Assembly: GCA_914767715.1 (NCBI GenBank)
Contig: OU612065.1
Span: 29,762,001 to 29,822,000 of the forward strand
Reading direction: 5' to 3'
Source of the DNA: Membranipora membranacea
Lineage: Eukaryota > Bryozoa > Gymnolaemata > Cheilostomatida > Membraniporidae
Length of the DNA: 60,000 bases
The position numbers and the translations under genes were made by a program. Below are positions 41,401 through 51,500 of the stretch, one piece after another. The notes below the pieces were generated by a model. The model worked only from the letters and a program-made list of their open reading frames with translations. It did not search any database and was not told the DNA's origin. Position 1 is the stretch's first letter. Each line of letters opens with the position of its first letter.

Positions 41401-42097
41401 TTTGGTTATCTGAGATTTCTGTTTAGTCGTTCTATCTAATATGATTGTAAGAATGTTAGGCCCCGGACTTATTTTCTTAAAAAAGCTGTGAAGTATTAGC
41501 ACCTGCATGGTGTTAGGGGTCAATAATAATAATTATGAATTGATGACCAGATTTCTAGGGCACTGATACAATATGGGAAAAAAAACCATATATCCCTGAG
41601 AATTCCTGTTGTATTATGGGTAGACATGTGACCAGTTCTCATTGAAATTGCAATATGGGATTATTGTTAACGGGCCCTCTTGTGTTAACAGGTAGCGTCA
41701 TCAAACACATAAACATATCAATAGAGTATTTTTATGTTTATCATCAAACATCATATGCTGCTCTTAGAAACAAAAAAGTTATATTAACAAGTCAAATTGA
41801 CAAACAATTCAAATTGACAAACAATTCAAATTGACAAACAATTCAAATTGACAAACAATTCAAATTAACAAACAAGTGATACTATTGATTCCCCTGTCTA
41901 ATGAACTGTTTATTTGCTTGTAGAATATTACTCAGGTTGTCGCCAGATGCTTAGCTAAGACTGTTGTAGCTAAGAAACCAGTCCTGGTGGCTACTGCTCT
42001 GAAAGACAAAAGTAAACCGATGGTTAACATGATCTGTGATGCTTTGGTGAAACTACAGAACTCAAAGGGTGAAATCCAGAGGACTGACCCTGTCTGA
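29480..42097 (+). CDS. PSMG3: Proteasome assembly chaperone 3 (PSMG3/PAC3-like)
   Basis: Coding exons 29480-29527, 29740-29841, 30341-30424 and 41924-42097, all joining in phase 0, give 135 aa (vertebrate PSMG3 is 122 aa). PAC3 pairs with PAC4 to help assemble the alpha ring of the 20S proteasome in the cytosol. Family resemblance: TRVDIDGLPTNLLCQEFADK, IMATQYRKLGTM (human VTQFGKMGTL), TTQVLLGDDD (human TTKVLLGQDE), then across the long intron NITQVVARCLAK (human PLIHVFAKNL) and VLVATALKDKS (human VLLAVAVKDKS). The last intron is about 11.5 kb and contains the whole antisense iRhom gene. The C-terminal tail is longer than in vertebrates. The divergent N-terminal 16 residues were chosen from the first ATG after the 5' acceptor. 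Confidence 0.85.
30081..30204. repeat. Imperfect inverted repeat with 47-nt arms in PSMG3 intron 2
   Basis: Arms 30081-30127 and 30158-30204 match at 41 of 47 positions and enclose a 30-nt loop; the most conserved part is CCAGCCACAATT. It lies in the intron between exons 2 and 3 of PSMG3. The spread of mismatches is what an ageing foldback element (MITE-like) or a hairpin under loose constraint would show. Confidence 0.65.
30670..30675 (-). terminator. Polyadenylation signal of iRhom
   Basis: TTTATT on the plus strand (AATAAA on the minus strand) about 115 nt past the iRhom stop codon. This would end the iRhom transcript inside PSMG3 intron 3, about 230 bp downstream of PSMG3 exon 3 on the map. 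Confidence 0.45.
30790..40562 (-). CDS. RHBDF: Inactive rhomboid (iRhom, RHBDF1/2-like), nested in PSMG3 intron
   Basis: Exons in transcript order: 40562-40456, 38186-38119, ~37919-37621, 37157-36972, 36732-36628, 36257-35988, 35676-35466, 35247-35020, 34471-34142, 33859-33647, 33398-33243, 32806-32556, 32174-31973, 31630-31431, 31044-30790. The total is about 1,026 aa; vertebrate iRhoms are about 830-860 aa. iRhoms are ER/Golgi pseudoproteases that control trafficking of ADAM17 and EGF-family ligands. The long cytosolic N-terminus contains RRLSVLKENTARAFGIS, resembling the vertebrate iRhom segment around ADWFGVSK. It is followed by a first TM helix (WFIYFVTMLQMFATAAIILL), a Cys-rich luminal iRhom domain (NIWIGPHRDIL.., CCFGHTGDC.., HCCQAHCIRVMC) and the rhomboid core (FRLFLSLFYHYGLTHLVLVG.., VERVAGWLRIGAIYL, FLPYISF). 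The catalytic GxSG position reads GGGG, and the TM6 His position reads Gln in QYEQIGGF. Exon 3/4 borders and the weak exon 1 donor (GTCACT) are uncertain. Confidence 0.9.
32872..33136 (+). mobile_element. tRNA-derived SINE, copy A, with 12-bp target-site duplication
   Basis: The element body 32884-33124 starts GGGAGCGGCCGTGGTGCAAT, a degenerate tRNA 5' half with an A-box-like TGGTGCAATGG, then a B-box-like GAGGTCCTGTATTCCC about 40 nt on. A tRNA-unrelated body follows (GGTGTCAGGAAG.., CACAGTATCACAGGGTATCG.., CGTGAGTTTT). Exact direct repeats ATTGACATAAAT flank it at 32872-32883 and 33125-33136, the mark of LINE-mediated insertion. It sits in an iRhom intron, on the strand opposite to iRhom. 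A second copy at 55505-55721 shows that this is a dispersed family. Confidence 0.85.
34682..34711. repeat. Short tandem repeat (CTTGGATTTG)n
   Basis: About three copies of the decamer CTTGGATTTG in the iRhom intron between the exons at 34142-34471 and 35020-35247. Confidence 0.7.
38190..40455. other. First intron of iRhom, nothing coding recognised
   Basis: About 2.27 kb between iRhom exons 1 and 2. A 73-codon plus-strand open frame at 39669-39890 has no recognisable family and no supporting splice context, so I do not call it a gene. No clear repeat array is present. Confidence 0.45.
40456..40562 (-). CDS. RHBDF: iRhom first coding exon (N-terminal 35 residues)
   Basis: The open segment starts at an ATG (40562-40560) and encodes a basic stretch MSTRKIGSGRKNVRPKREK ending in a split codon. 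Joined to 38186-38119 it continues in frame with another basic run (ARKSKKQKL). The link to the rest of iRhom rests on matching phases and the absence of another gene in between. The donor GTCACT is non-consensus beyond GT, so a different first exon is possible. Confidence 0.55.
40563..41792. other. iRhom upstream region inside PSMG3 intron 3
   Basis: Likely holds the iRhom promoter and 5' UTR on the minus strand. No exon on either strand and no repeats, apart from three short copies of GCCAAAGCT/GCCAGATCT near 40790-40815. Confidence 0.4.
41793..41873. repeat. 17-bp tandem repeat (CAAATTGACAAACAATT), ~5 copies
   Basis: Four nearly identical copies plus a variant last copy (CAAATTAACAAACAAG), ending about 50 bp before the acceptor of PSMG3 exon 4. 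It is intronic and probably replication slippage. Confidence 0.9.
41924..42097 (+). CDS. PSMG3: PSMG3 last coding exon (57 residues)
   Basis: Preceded by the acceptor TATTTGCTTGTAG, it reads NITQVVARCLAKTVVAKKP and VLVATALKDKSK in the same phase (0) as the donor at 30424, and ends in TGA. The resemblance to the C-terminal third of vertebrate PSMG3, and the lack of that third anywhere nearer to exon 3, are why I join it across 11.5 kb. Confidence 0.82.
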   Translation, partial: NITQVVARCLAKTVVAKKPVLVATALKDKSKPMVNMICDALVKLQNSKGEIQRTDPV

Positions 42098-44032
42098 AAG
42101 TATCAGAGCCACACATTATCCCCACCATGAAGAAGTTATTTTGCAGTACATTGATATTAAGCGCACAACACTGTGGTACATGCATAGATATAAAAAGAGA
42201 GTGTTTTCTATTCTATGGGTTCATGTTACTATCAGTATTTGAACACCGAGTCATCAGGTCTTAGGGGGGGTTTACCTGGTGACAGTATACTGATCCCCAC
42301 CTGTAACGGAACCGCTGGGATGTAGAAAGAAACATCTGTGAGAAGACAGTTAATGTAAAAGGATGTTTGAGACAACAAAAACGCCTGACATTGACAACCA
42401 TCATCACCATCAATCTCACGAAAAGTGTCAGATTAATTTTATTCTCTTGTGCAGTTCTTATAACGTCAATCGGGTGCTAGGATAAGAGGCTTTGCAGTTG
42501 TATTGTTGCCTTGCCAAGCAGGATCACAAACAATTAATGCAGTTTCTTGGCAGGTTATAAATGCGCATATGATTGGTACTATTGACGTTTTCTTGTACGT
42601 AGTAGTACACTTTTGATCGATGTCAAGCTAATATCAAAGATTATAAATCCTTGCTAATATGGAGAGACTAATCATCATCATTATTATATACATGTGCTGT
42701 TTTTTTATTTCATAGTTTTGAACCTGCTGGGTTTATACCAGTCACTAATCTGCTGGGTTAACCTCAAAGATCTGTCACCAACCAAATATACAGGCTTAGC
42801 ATATAAACTCTAATATTAGTACCACGTTTGGTTATTGATTAGCCATTAAACAGAGTTGGTGATGAGAAAGACTGAGGATTGTAGACTTTGGGGTTTATAC
42901 ACCTGGCCAGGTGTGTGGCTTGGTGTCTCTTGGTGCCCTTGCGATGTAGTTGGTGTAACTGAACATTGTTATGATTGTACTCTTTGGTACTCAAGTTTTT
43001 TGTACTGAGTAAAGAGTAAAATCTGGGATGAGACGCTGTCAAAAAGCGTTAAGCCATTCAGAAATTTGCCACTATCCAAATCGCACAATATAGAAAGATG
43101 GAAGGGAACCAAGATTTCAACGTGATTTGTACATGTGGGGTTCAACAGGTTTGGTGTGATGCTTCAACTTGTGAAGTCGTTTAAGCTGGTATCATCATAA
43201 AAGTTGTTGAAAGGCGAATCCGATTTTTCGGTGCTGTTGAAGAGGGTTCTACTAAAATATCACAATGATCAGACATACGACAACATCTATACATGATAGT
43301 AATTGGCTTGGTGTCTTACATTTGACAGTCCCACCGGGAGGTTTGTCCATGATGTTTGAATTCCGTGTATAGGGCTGACTTAGTTGTTAACTTTGCCTTG
43401 ACGTGACAGCTTGCCGTGCATCTGAAATTTGGTGTGTCTGAGCGCGTTGAATAATTCATTTTTGGACGGTTGCCTGATGGTCACTATATTGGACGGCACG
43501 ATGCTCACAGATATGTTGGACAGCTATCAATTATTATTGTCATATTATTGATGTCATATCCACATTCCGGAGCCTAGTTGAGAGATGCCAATATTCCATG
43601 TGGTTATTTTATCATGGATTTATTCAGAATCTACAGCAATCTACGTTCTCAGTCTCGTTCTTTAAAAGCCCCTCCCTACTGTATGTTGCGCAATCTTTGC
43701 TTTATAGACAGCAACGAGTCACAAAGTAAGCGCATATATATTATATATCCTTACTGTTATGATATAGGGCTTGGGCTATTGCCACGTGCTACATAGTACC
43801 TGTATAACGCCGACCAGGTAGGATGGCAACTGTTTTCGGCATTTCCCGCATAGCCCAATGATCACAACATAAACTCTAGCCCCAACAACATAGATATAAA
43901 AGGTTTGAAATGGGAGTATGACTTAGGTGGAGAGCTTTTCTATTAATTTCTTCTTGTCAATTTGAGCTAGACAATGGTACCATACCAACAAGGTCATTCA
44001 CTATTTTTGGTGTTTTTTTTGTAATAGAAAAT
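42098..44032. other. Intergenic region between PSMG3 and PKI
   Basis: Contains the PSMG3 3' UTR at the left. No convincing exon was found on either strand; the open frames at 42839-43042 (-) and 43578-43796 (+) show no family resemblance. Confidence 0.45.
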
Positions 44033-44038
44033 TTTATT
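44033..44038 (-). terminator. Likely polyadenylation signal of PKI
   Basis: TTTATT on the plus strand reads AATAAA on the minus strand. I find no canonical minus-strand signal between it and the PKI stop codon at 44747, which would make a 3' UTR of about 710 nt that includes the palindrome at 44197-44382. Confidence 0.45.
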
Positions 44039-44196
44039 ATTTCTCCTATAATATACACATAATTGAAACGAGCTATGAAATACCGAATAAAAAATTGTAA
44101 CAATAAGTCAAACATAACAACAGTTTTCCGTGTGAACTAGACTTGACATGACTAACGAAAGTTCTCATAAAAGACTAGCCCGTTGTCACAGGGGAA

Positions 44197-44382
44197 CACT
44201 TAGAGAATATCATAATGAATGAAGCGTGGCAAAGATGTTACTCATAAAAAGCCTGGAACATCTGTCTCAGAAGTAACACTCTTCTAGTTATCTAGAAGAG
44301 TGTTACTTCTGAGACAGATGTTCCAGGCTTTTTATGAGTAACATCTTTGCCACGCTTCATTCATTATGATATTCTCTAAGTG
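44197..44382. repeat. Perfect 186-bp palindrome, 91-bp arms, 4-nt spacer
   Basis: The left arm 44197-44287 and right arm 44292-44382 are exact reverse complements over all 91 positions, separated by TTAT. The arms end in CACTTAGAGAATATC / GATATTCTCTAAGTG outside and CTTCTAG / CTAGAAG next to the spacer. Nothing beyond 44382 or before 44197 continues the symmetry. It lies 365 bp past the PKI stop codon and before its likely polyadenylation signal, so in RNA it would be a 91-bp fully paired hairpin. An assembly or library foldback artefact must be excluded. Confidence 0.95.
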
Positions 44383-44746
44383 ACGCAAATTTGTAACTGT
44401 TGCACTGTTACAAAAAAGCATAAAATAAAATTTGGCTTGGATTGTCTTGAAGACGAATAAAGAACACATGGATCTTGGCAGAAGTCTCATTTTGAGCTAT
44501 ATAAATAAAACTCCTCTTCATAAATACTATTTACATATTTACATATAAAAAAACTTATTACAGTAGCAACAACAATGTTGTCCTGAAATTGCTTTTGAGA
44601 AAAATAAAAATTATGCATTCTGGAATACCCAAGAACTATTTGAAAAGTCGTATGCACCAAAAGTGTGAAAAAAAAGTGGACCAAGATACATAAGTTTCTG
44701 GATGAAGTTGAATGTTCGAAGTCCCTCAAAATAATATCAGCGTTCA

Positions 44747-45533
44747 TTATTTCTTTGCTTGTGTCTCTGAACCTTCTTGAGTTGCACTTCCGTTAGGTTC
44801 TAAAATCAACAAAAATAAAACAAACATTTACTAGCTGGCAGAAAATCAGAACCGTAGGCCTACAGTTTGATTGGATCAAATCACGTCGTCGGTTACAAAA
44901 TGATTGAGCTACTTTAATGAAGCTAATCTGTGAGTAATCCCAGATAATGGATCAGGATTACATCGAACAGCTTTTTAAACCAGACAGGGTATACCTTGAG
45001 GCTGACACCAAACTCAAACAGCCGGTATAAAGTTCCTGCTAACTCGATAATCATTCTGATGGCGACTTACTAATTGGCAATCAAAACTAGAAGCTTTCTT
45101 CTTTTAGTGACGTAAAACTTGTGGATTAATCATCATGGCCGATTGCTTCATTATCAATGAAACAGGGAAACAGTAAACGTAATTGTGAGAAACAAATTCT
45201 TTAAAGCTCATTAATCACCATAACACGTTGTTGCCTCATTGAGCACTCATGTTTTGTCTATTCCCTCTCACGTTTTGATACCAATAAATCTAAGCTAAAA
45301 GTATGGCAACGATGGCTACCGCGGTGTTCACAAACAAAATCTTGGAATCTCAATTCAGATTAGACTATCTTACCTGATGTCTGAAGTTGCTGTAAAGCCG
45401 TGGTCAACTCTCCAGTGCCACACTCTGCATGTGAACCCAAAACATTGGCCAATGCATTGCGTCTGCCCGTCCTGCCTGCCTTGGCAAACTCTTCTATCAG
45501 CTTTTTACTGTTGTCCAAGCCATTACCAGACAT
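44747..45533 (-). CDS. PKIA: cAMP-dependent protein kinase inhibitor (PKI)
   Basis: Two coding exons, 45533-45374 and 44799-44747, with matching phase, encode 70 aa; vertebrate PKIs are 70-78 aa. PKI binds the free catalytic subunit of PKA as a pseudosubstrate and carries it out of the nucleus. Visible features: the high-affinity pseudosubstrate segment EEFAKAGRTGRRNAL at about residues 14-28, with Phe, the three Arg and the Ala in place of the phosphoacceptor, all at the vertebrate spacing (DFIASGRTGRRNAI). It is followed by a leucine-patterned stretch ELTTALQQLQ at the position of the nuclear export signal, and a Glu/Gln-rich tail ending TQAKK. The first exon opens at an acceptor (45571) with 37 nt of 5' UTR, so a non-coding upstream exon exists. 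The paralogue (alpha, beta or gamma) cannot be assigned. Confidence 0.88.
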
Positions 45534-45570
45534 ATCACATACTAGTCCACCGCAGTTTCCACCTTGTTGT

Positions 45571-48550
45571 CTGGAGAATAGAGAACCAAGTTGTCTTAAC
45601 AGAAATCAGGTGATTATTGAGCGCAGTCTTTCAAATCGGAATATGTACGCCTACGAAACTTTTGTCAATGAAAGTTATTTGGCATGTGGCAATACCTGAA
45701 AAGTATCGACGGCATTCGGTCGATAGATGCCAGCTTAAATTTGATACACAACAAAAACCAATTCAAATCTCATTTGAATCTACGCATTTGCGCCTGATAC
45801 AAACCAAATCGAAATCAATATCAAAATAGGCTTAGACTCAAACCCTGAAATTATGTGCTATAAGTCCTACAATCGTATAGAGTGTCGCAGCATGAAACTC
45901 TGAAACTGATCCGTTTGGGGTGCCTATCAGCCTTATTAAAATGATACAGAGATCAATATCTTCTGACAGGCAAGCTTGTATTATGCATATGTATTTTATT
46001 GCGATCACGAAGAGACATTTAAGCTGACTGATGGTAATGCCCTTTGATGTCCACTCATAGAGGTCTCCGTCTAAAAGGTATAATATCGTTTCTCCTGAGA
46101 CTTAACATTTTCATGTTAATGTTAATACAAATATGACTACATACACTTCTATCTCTTTAGTGATACTTACATCAGATTGAGAAGCATATTGTAATCTTGT
46201 ATGTATTAATTTCACTCTGATATAAATCCACAAGTTTTATTGGTATTCCAGATCAGCCACAATTAGTTAACAGAATTTATGATGCTACGCAGATCTTTGA
46301 GAATCAGTTTATGCTACGGTACTAAATATTTAGTGGTCCTGTAGCATCTTTATATACACCGCAAACAAATGAGTGCATTATTGTAATCATAATGCGCTAG
46401 CCAATGGAAACATACGCAGTAGGTCAGGCATGACGTAGTTTACAACATTCAAACCCTTTCAAGCTCTTTAGCCGTGAACAAAGGCGTATGACATCACAGT
46501 TATACATTATCAGCATGCAATCGATACAACATGCTGTTTTATCATTCAAATAGTGTTGTTAGGAATTAATCATCACACAATTCAGCTGTTCAACTACAAT
46601 TCACTGTTTGAGATTTCAGAAAACACAAAAGGCTTACAGATTCTTAATGAGTAGTTCAACACAAAAGCACAGTTACGAGACTACAGTTATGTAATAAATA
46701 ATGCACTGCCTCTGGCCCCCTAGTAAGGAATGAAAGCACATTTACGTGAGCATGGCTGTGGGCAAGGCCGTGAGCAAGGCTGTTGGCAAATCCAGATAAT
46801 CCGTGATCAATGCCAATGTTCTAAATGGATATGTTCCTATTTCTTACCCAACTTTGACAATCCAGGTCTCACAGGAAGCAACCAACCCAATGAAGTGAAC
46901 CAGTCTCAGTCAAAGACCCTAGCAATTATCATATTATAATAATTAATATTATAATATTGACTAGAAATCTGCAAGGAGAAAATTTGCTGCTAATCACTTG
47001 TAATTGCCATCAATTTGTTTGATGGCCTTTCGTCTCAGTGCGGTTACGTAATATTAGAGAAAATCAAATTTTCTCTCCATCTCGGAGCGTATTTGCCAGG
47101 TGTAAATAAAAGCGACATTGGCATTTCGGCAGCCTACGTAGGTGTTAATGATTTGGTTATATAATGGTGAATTAACACCAAATTTTTAACTCATTCAACG
47201 ATGGCTCTAATTAAAGTTAACTTGATTCAACCATTTGATATCAATAGTGAACAAAAAGTGGGCTGTGTTGTGTGGTAAGCATAGTCATGTATATAATTGG
47301 CAAATGGTGAGAAACCAAGTTTCATGAAATGTCAACAAACAGGTTCCTAGTAATTCATACTTGAGGCAATTCCAAAGGTCCAAATCTCACCACCTGTATA
47401 CATTGGTTTAAAAAACTAAGCTGTATGCACAGAAGTTTGCGCGGCGCCGCCACATGCAGCATCGCACATACAATGATGATAAAACCAAACAGTAACATTT
47501 CTCTACACACTAGAGATTCCAATATCAAATAATTACAATTTCCAGGCACTCCCTGCCATTTTGTATCTTCAGGATAACGTTATACTCAATCCCTTCTTGA
47601 TGAGAGACACCGTGACATGAAATTTCTCTACAACGCCAAAATACCTAAGACCTCGAGAGGGATTTCATTGAGTTTACCATAGGTTGGCTGCCTTGCTTGT
47701 TTGTAAAATTCTGCAACTTATCATGTGATTTAGCAGGTGTACGTAGGCTACCAACCTCGAATCAAGGAATTATTTCTTACTTGGATGACCAATCATCAAT
47801 TACATCTTAATTAATGATCTCTAACCAAGTCCAAGGAGTAACTGGACTTGCAAAAGCAGTGCCAGACATGCAATTAAATATCATAAGTCGGCCCTCCTCA
47901 TACGTATAACAAATTAACAATTACAATTAATTTTTAAGTCAAGAAGTAGTGTGTATGTTATGTATTGTATAACTATTAAATATGGATGGGGCAGTTAGTT
48001 GTGAAATTGAAACAGACTACAGAGGAGGCGTGTTTTATGTATGTAAGCAGTAGCAGGATTGGGAAGGATGACGATCAGGGGGACATAAGGCCCATTGTCT
48101 AATATGCCACCTATTCTGTTGAATATTGCAAATAAATCTAGAGTTCATTACCTTTCACCAACAGAATGACGTATCACCACAAGTACTTTTTATTTTTGAC
48201 TCATTGGAGTCACAGGCAGGCCTACTACTAACCGGAAATAACTAGTAATCTTGAGTAGTTTAAAATAAAAACTTTTACTTGTATTTGAAATAAAAAAGTT
48301 TCTCAGATATTTGATTAATTGACCATATTCAAATTATATAAAAATGAATGGTTATGGATATAAATTTAAGCAAAAATGCTATTTTTAAAGTACTGATGCA
48401 TACAACATTTTAACTTTCTTGCATTCCTTAGGAACATGATGCTTCAAAGTGAATGAAAAATTATTAAAAAAAGTTTTTCTTATCGTAATATATTTTACAA
48501 CCAACTCAGCCTTCAATCACTTACTGAACCTGGTTTGGTATTGAAAGAAA
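45571..48550. other. Region between PKI and IFT172
   Basis: Should contain the PKI 5' non-coding exon(s) and promoter (minus strand) and the IFT172 promoter (plus strand); the two genes are divergent. I cannot fix either transcription start. Open frames here show no family resemblance. Several AT-rich palindromes (for example ATAATATTATAATAATTAATATTATAAT-like sequence near 46930-46960) are simple sequence. Confidence 0.45.
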
Positions 48551-51500
48551 ATGCAGCTGAAACATGTTGGAACTTGGATTGCTCCCCAGGTAAGACTTTA
48601 ATTTGAGTTTCTATGGCTGAATTTAATAAAAAAGCAAAACAAGCCCCTGGCATTCCTTTCTACTATTCTTTTAAATAAAATAGTAACTGTTTCTAACTAA
48701 TGTCATTCATTAGAATAGTGTTTACTTTAATGTCTAGAACTTGTCTTAACAGGCATTGTTTGAGAAAAAGCTTTTCATGAAAGGCTAAATCTACTAGAGT
48801 TAGCCTTTCATAGACATATTCAACTAACTAGGTACTGCTGCCCTGCATATTGCTCGCTCAGTCTTGCCTGCCAAAATAAAAATAAGTTGACTTGACTTTC
48901 TCTACTGTCCTAGTCCTAGAAGGGAGAGCAGCATTGATATGTATGAACGCATCGCAGTTATAAATGTGGACAAATTGAAGTAGTTAGCAATATGAATATG
49001 AATGATCCTCACTGTTACAGATAATAATGTTTCATCTTTTCTCTTTAGGAAGGGGAGGCAAAGATCACAGCGATGACATGGTCGCCGAATAATAAAAAAC
49101 TCGCTGTAGCAACAAGTGACAGAGTGATAGTGTTATTTGACGAGCAGGGAGAAAAGAGAGACAAATTCTCAACCAAACCGATAGACTCAAAATATGGAAA
49201 GAAGAGCTATATTGTAAAGTCCATAGCATTCTCTCCAGATTCCTCAAGAATCGCTATCGGACAAACAGACAACATCATCTTTGTCTACAAGATTGGTGAT
49301 GAATGGTAAATACATAACCGATGGCCTCTTTTGCTATATCATAGATATATAGTTTGTATCAGCACATTTCGATAAATATTCCAGTTGCATTTGACATCCT
49401 CTTAGTTGTCTTGGGACTGGGGCCTTTTCTAAGTGTAGCGATACCCTGATATCAGATTTTGATTGGTACTTATCATGATAACATATGCCATTCTCATTGT
49501 TTTACTTTTAAAGCAAGTCTATTTGCTCCACTACCATCAGTGACTTTATAAAAATTGCTGCACTCTTCTCAACTAGTGTGTGGCTGCATCAATACCTGAC
49601 TCAAGTTAAACCCCATGTGTCTAATTGTTTGTTTAGGAATGACAAGAAGAGTATAGTGAACAAGTTTCAGATGACCAGCGCATGTACCTGTATGGTATGG
49701 CTGCCTGGAGATCAGATTGTATACGGACAAGCTGATGGGAAAGTGAGAGTAGCCAATCCTAAAACTAACAAATCCAGTCAGGTGTATAGCGGCACCTCAT
49801 ATGTGGTGTCTATAGCAGTCAGGTACGCTCCCATAAATAAGTAATCAAATTGTTTCAATTACAAGTTTGTATTATATTTATTTCATGCTTTTATTGAGGT
49901 TTTCATATATGTAAGTATGTTATAAACAAATGACATTTACAGCTTTTCGGCACCATAAACAATAAAAAAAATATAACTGTAAATTATGCTTGAGGATTAT
50001 GAATTCTTCAGGTTTCCTTTTACCCTATATGCCTTTTACCCTATATGCCTTTTACCCCAAATGCCACGTGAGAGGATACTGAATCGGACAATCAGCAGGT
50101 CTTGTCTGTATTGGTACCTATTAAGCGCCATTGTCCCATACAGATTTTCATATCCTTGTTCAGCACTGAAAAGTTGGATAATACTCTGTATGGGTGGAAA
50201 CATGCAAACGTTATATATGTCATATGGTTTAACTCTGGGATTATCCAAGCTTACATGATAGCATCAGTTAAATTTCTGTATATCATCCCTGATTTTCCTG
50301 GCATCCTAGAATTTTCTAGAATTAAGAGTAAATTTTAATTTGCTACATCCAGCTGCTGCGCATCTGGTTATCCCAATCAGGCACAGCTCTTGATCAAGGC
50401 CACTCTGAAGATGGGGCAAAGTTGTCAGGGAACTAAAAAAAGTGGTAAATATGGGACATAAATGCAATTCTGTACATACCTAGAAGACTACATAATACAA
50501 AGTGAAATTTCCTGTACCGTTTACATATATCCACAAACTTTATAAATACTTTTTTTATGTAGTCTATCATATTCACATGGTTATGCACATACCTCATTTA
50601 CTTTACAGTCCTGGTGGTAAGGCTGTTGTTGTTGGTCATGCTGATGGAGCAATCATAAAGTATAACTTTGAGGATGAGGGACAAGGCGATAACAATGTAA
50701 GTGATGAGTCTGGTGAAGTTAATTAGCAGGTGAAACATTACCGGAGTTAAGCTACCATAAACTAACCTAAAGCCAACCATTGATATTAAATATGAATTCC
50801 ATGTATATATAATTTAATTAAATTATAATGTTTATGTTTTGTATGTATTGCCCCAGGTCAATTGGGGTCCATGGTACTTGACCAAGTCCCGGTTTTTCTA
50901 CCTCTTACTGCGATGTTAATGCCTTTATTTATTTTGCAAGCAGTAAATGAATTTAAAATGTCATGATTGCGTGTTGTGAACTTATTAACACCATTGCTTT
51001 TTCCTGCAAATAGGAAATCCTTGAAAGAAGCAAGCACTTCCACATTTTCATCCAGGGTTGTCCAGTTGTTGACTATGTCTCCTGTTGTCGTTTAGCTCAT
51101 GCCTATTTTAGGATGCCATGTCCCCATAAAAATTATAATACTCATTTTGCAGCCAATAACTTATGTTGTAATCTTCTCATAGGAGGTAGATTAGTTGGTT
51201 TGAGCCCCCCCCCCCCCCCCAATTGGCCATGCCCTTGATTGACAGGTTTAATGTCATGTTGTGACAATTACCTGCAACTTGAGAATAGCCGCCACTGAGC
51301 CCCATAATTTGATGATGTTTTCGTCGAATAAGCAATCATAATACCATTTTTTAAACATTTCCAATCCACTTTTTTAAACAGGGGAAGTTTGCACAGCACT
51401 CCAGCCCACCGTATGCTCTGGCATGGTGTAACAACTCTATCGTAGCCGCTGGCTGTGATAAGCGAATACTGGCTTATGGGAGACAGGACGGACGAATCAT

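Noticed and set aside
41793-41873. CRISPR-like direct repeats
   Set aside because: The 17-bp units abut without spacers and the genome is eukaryotic; it is a minisatellite.
45377-45829. Overlapping plus-strand open frames
   Set aside because: They are antisense shadows of the PKI exon at 45374-45570.
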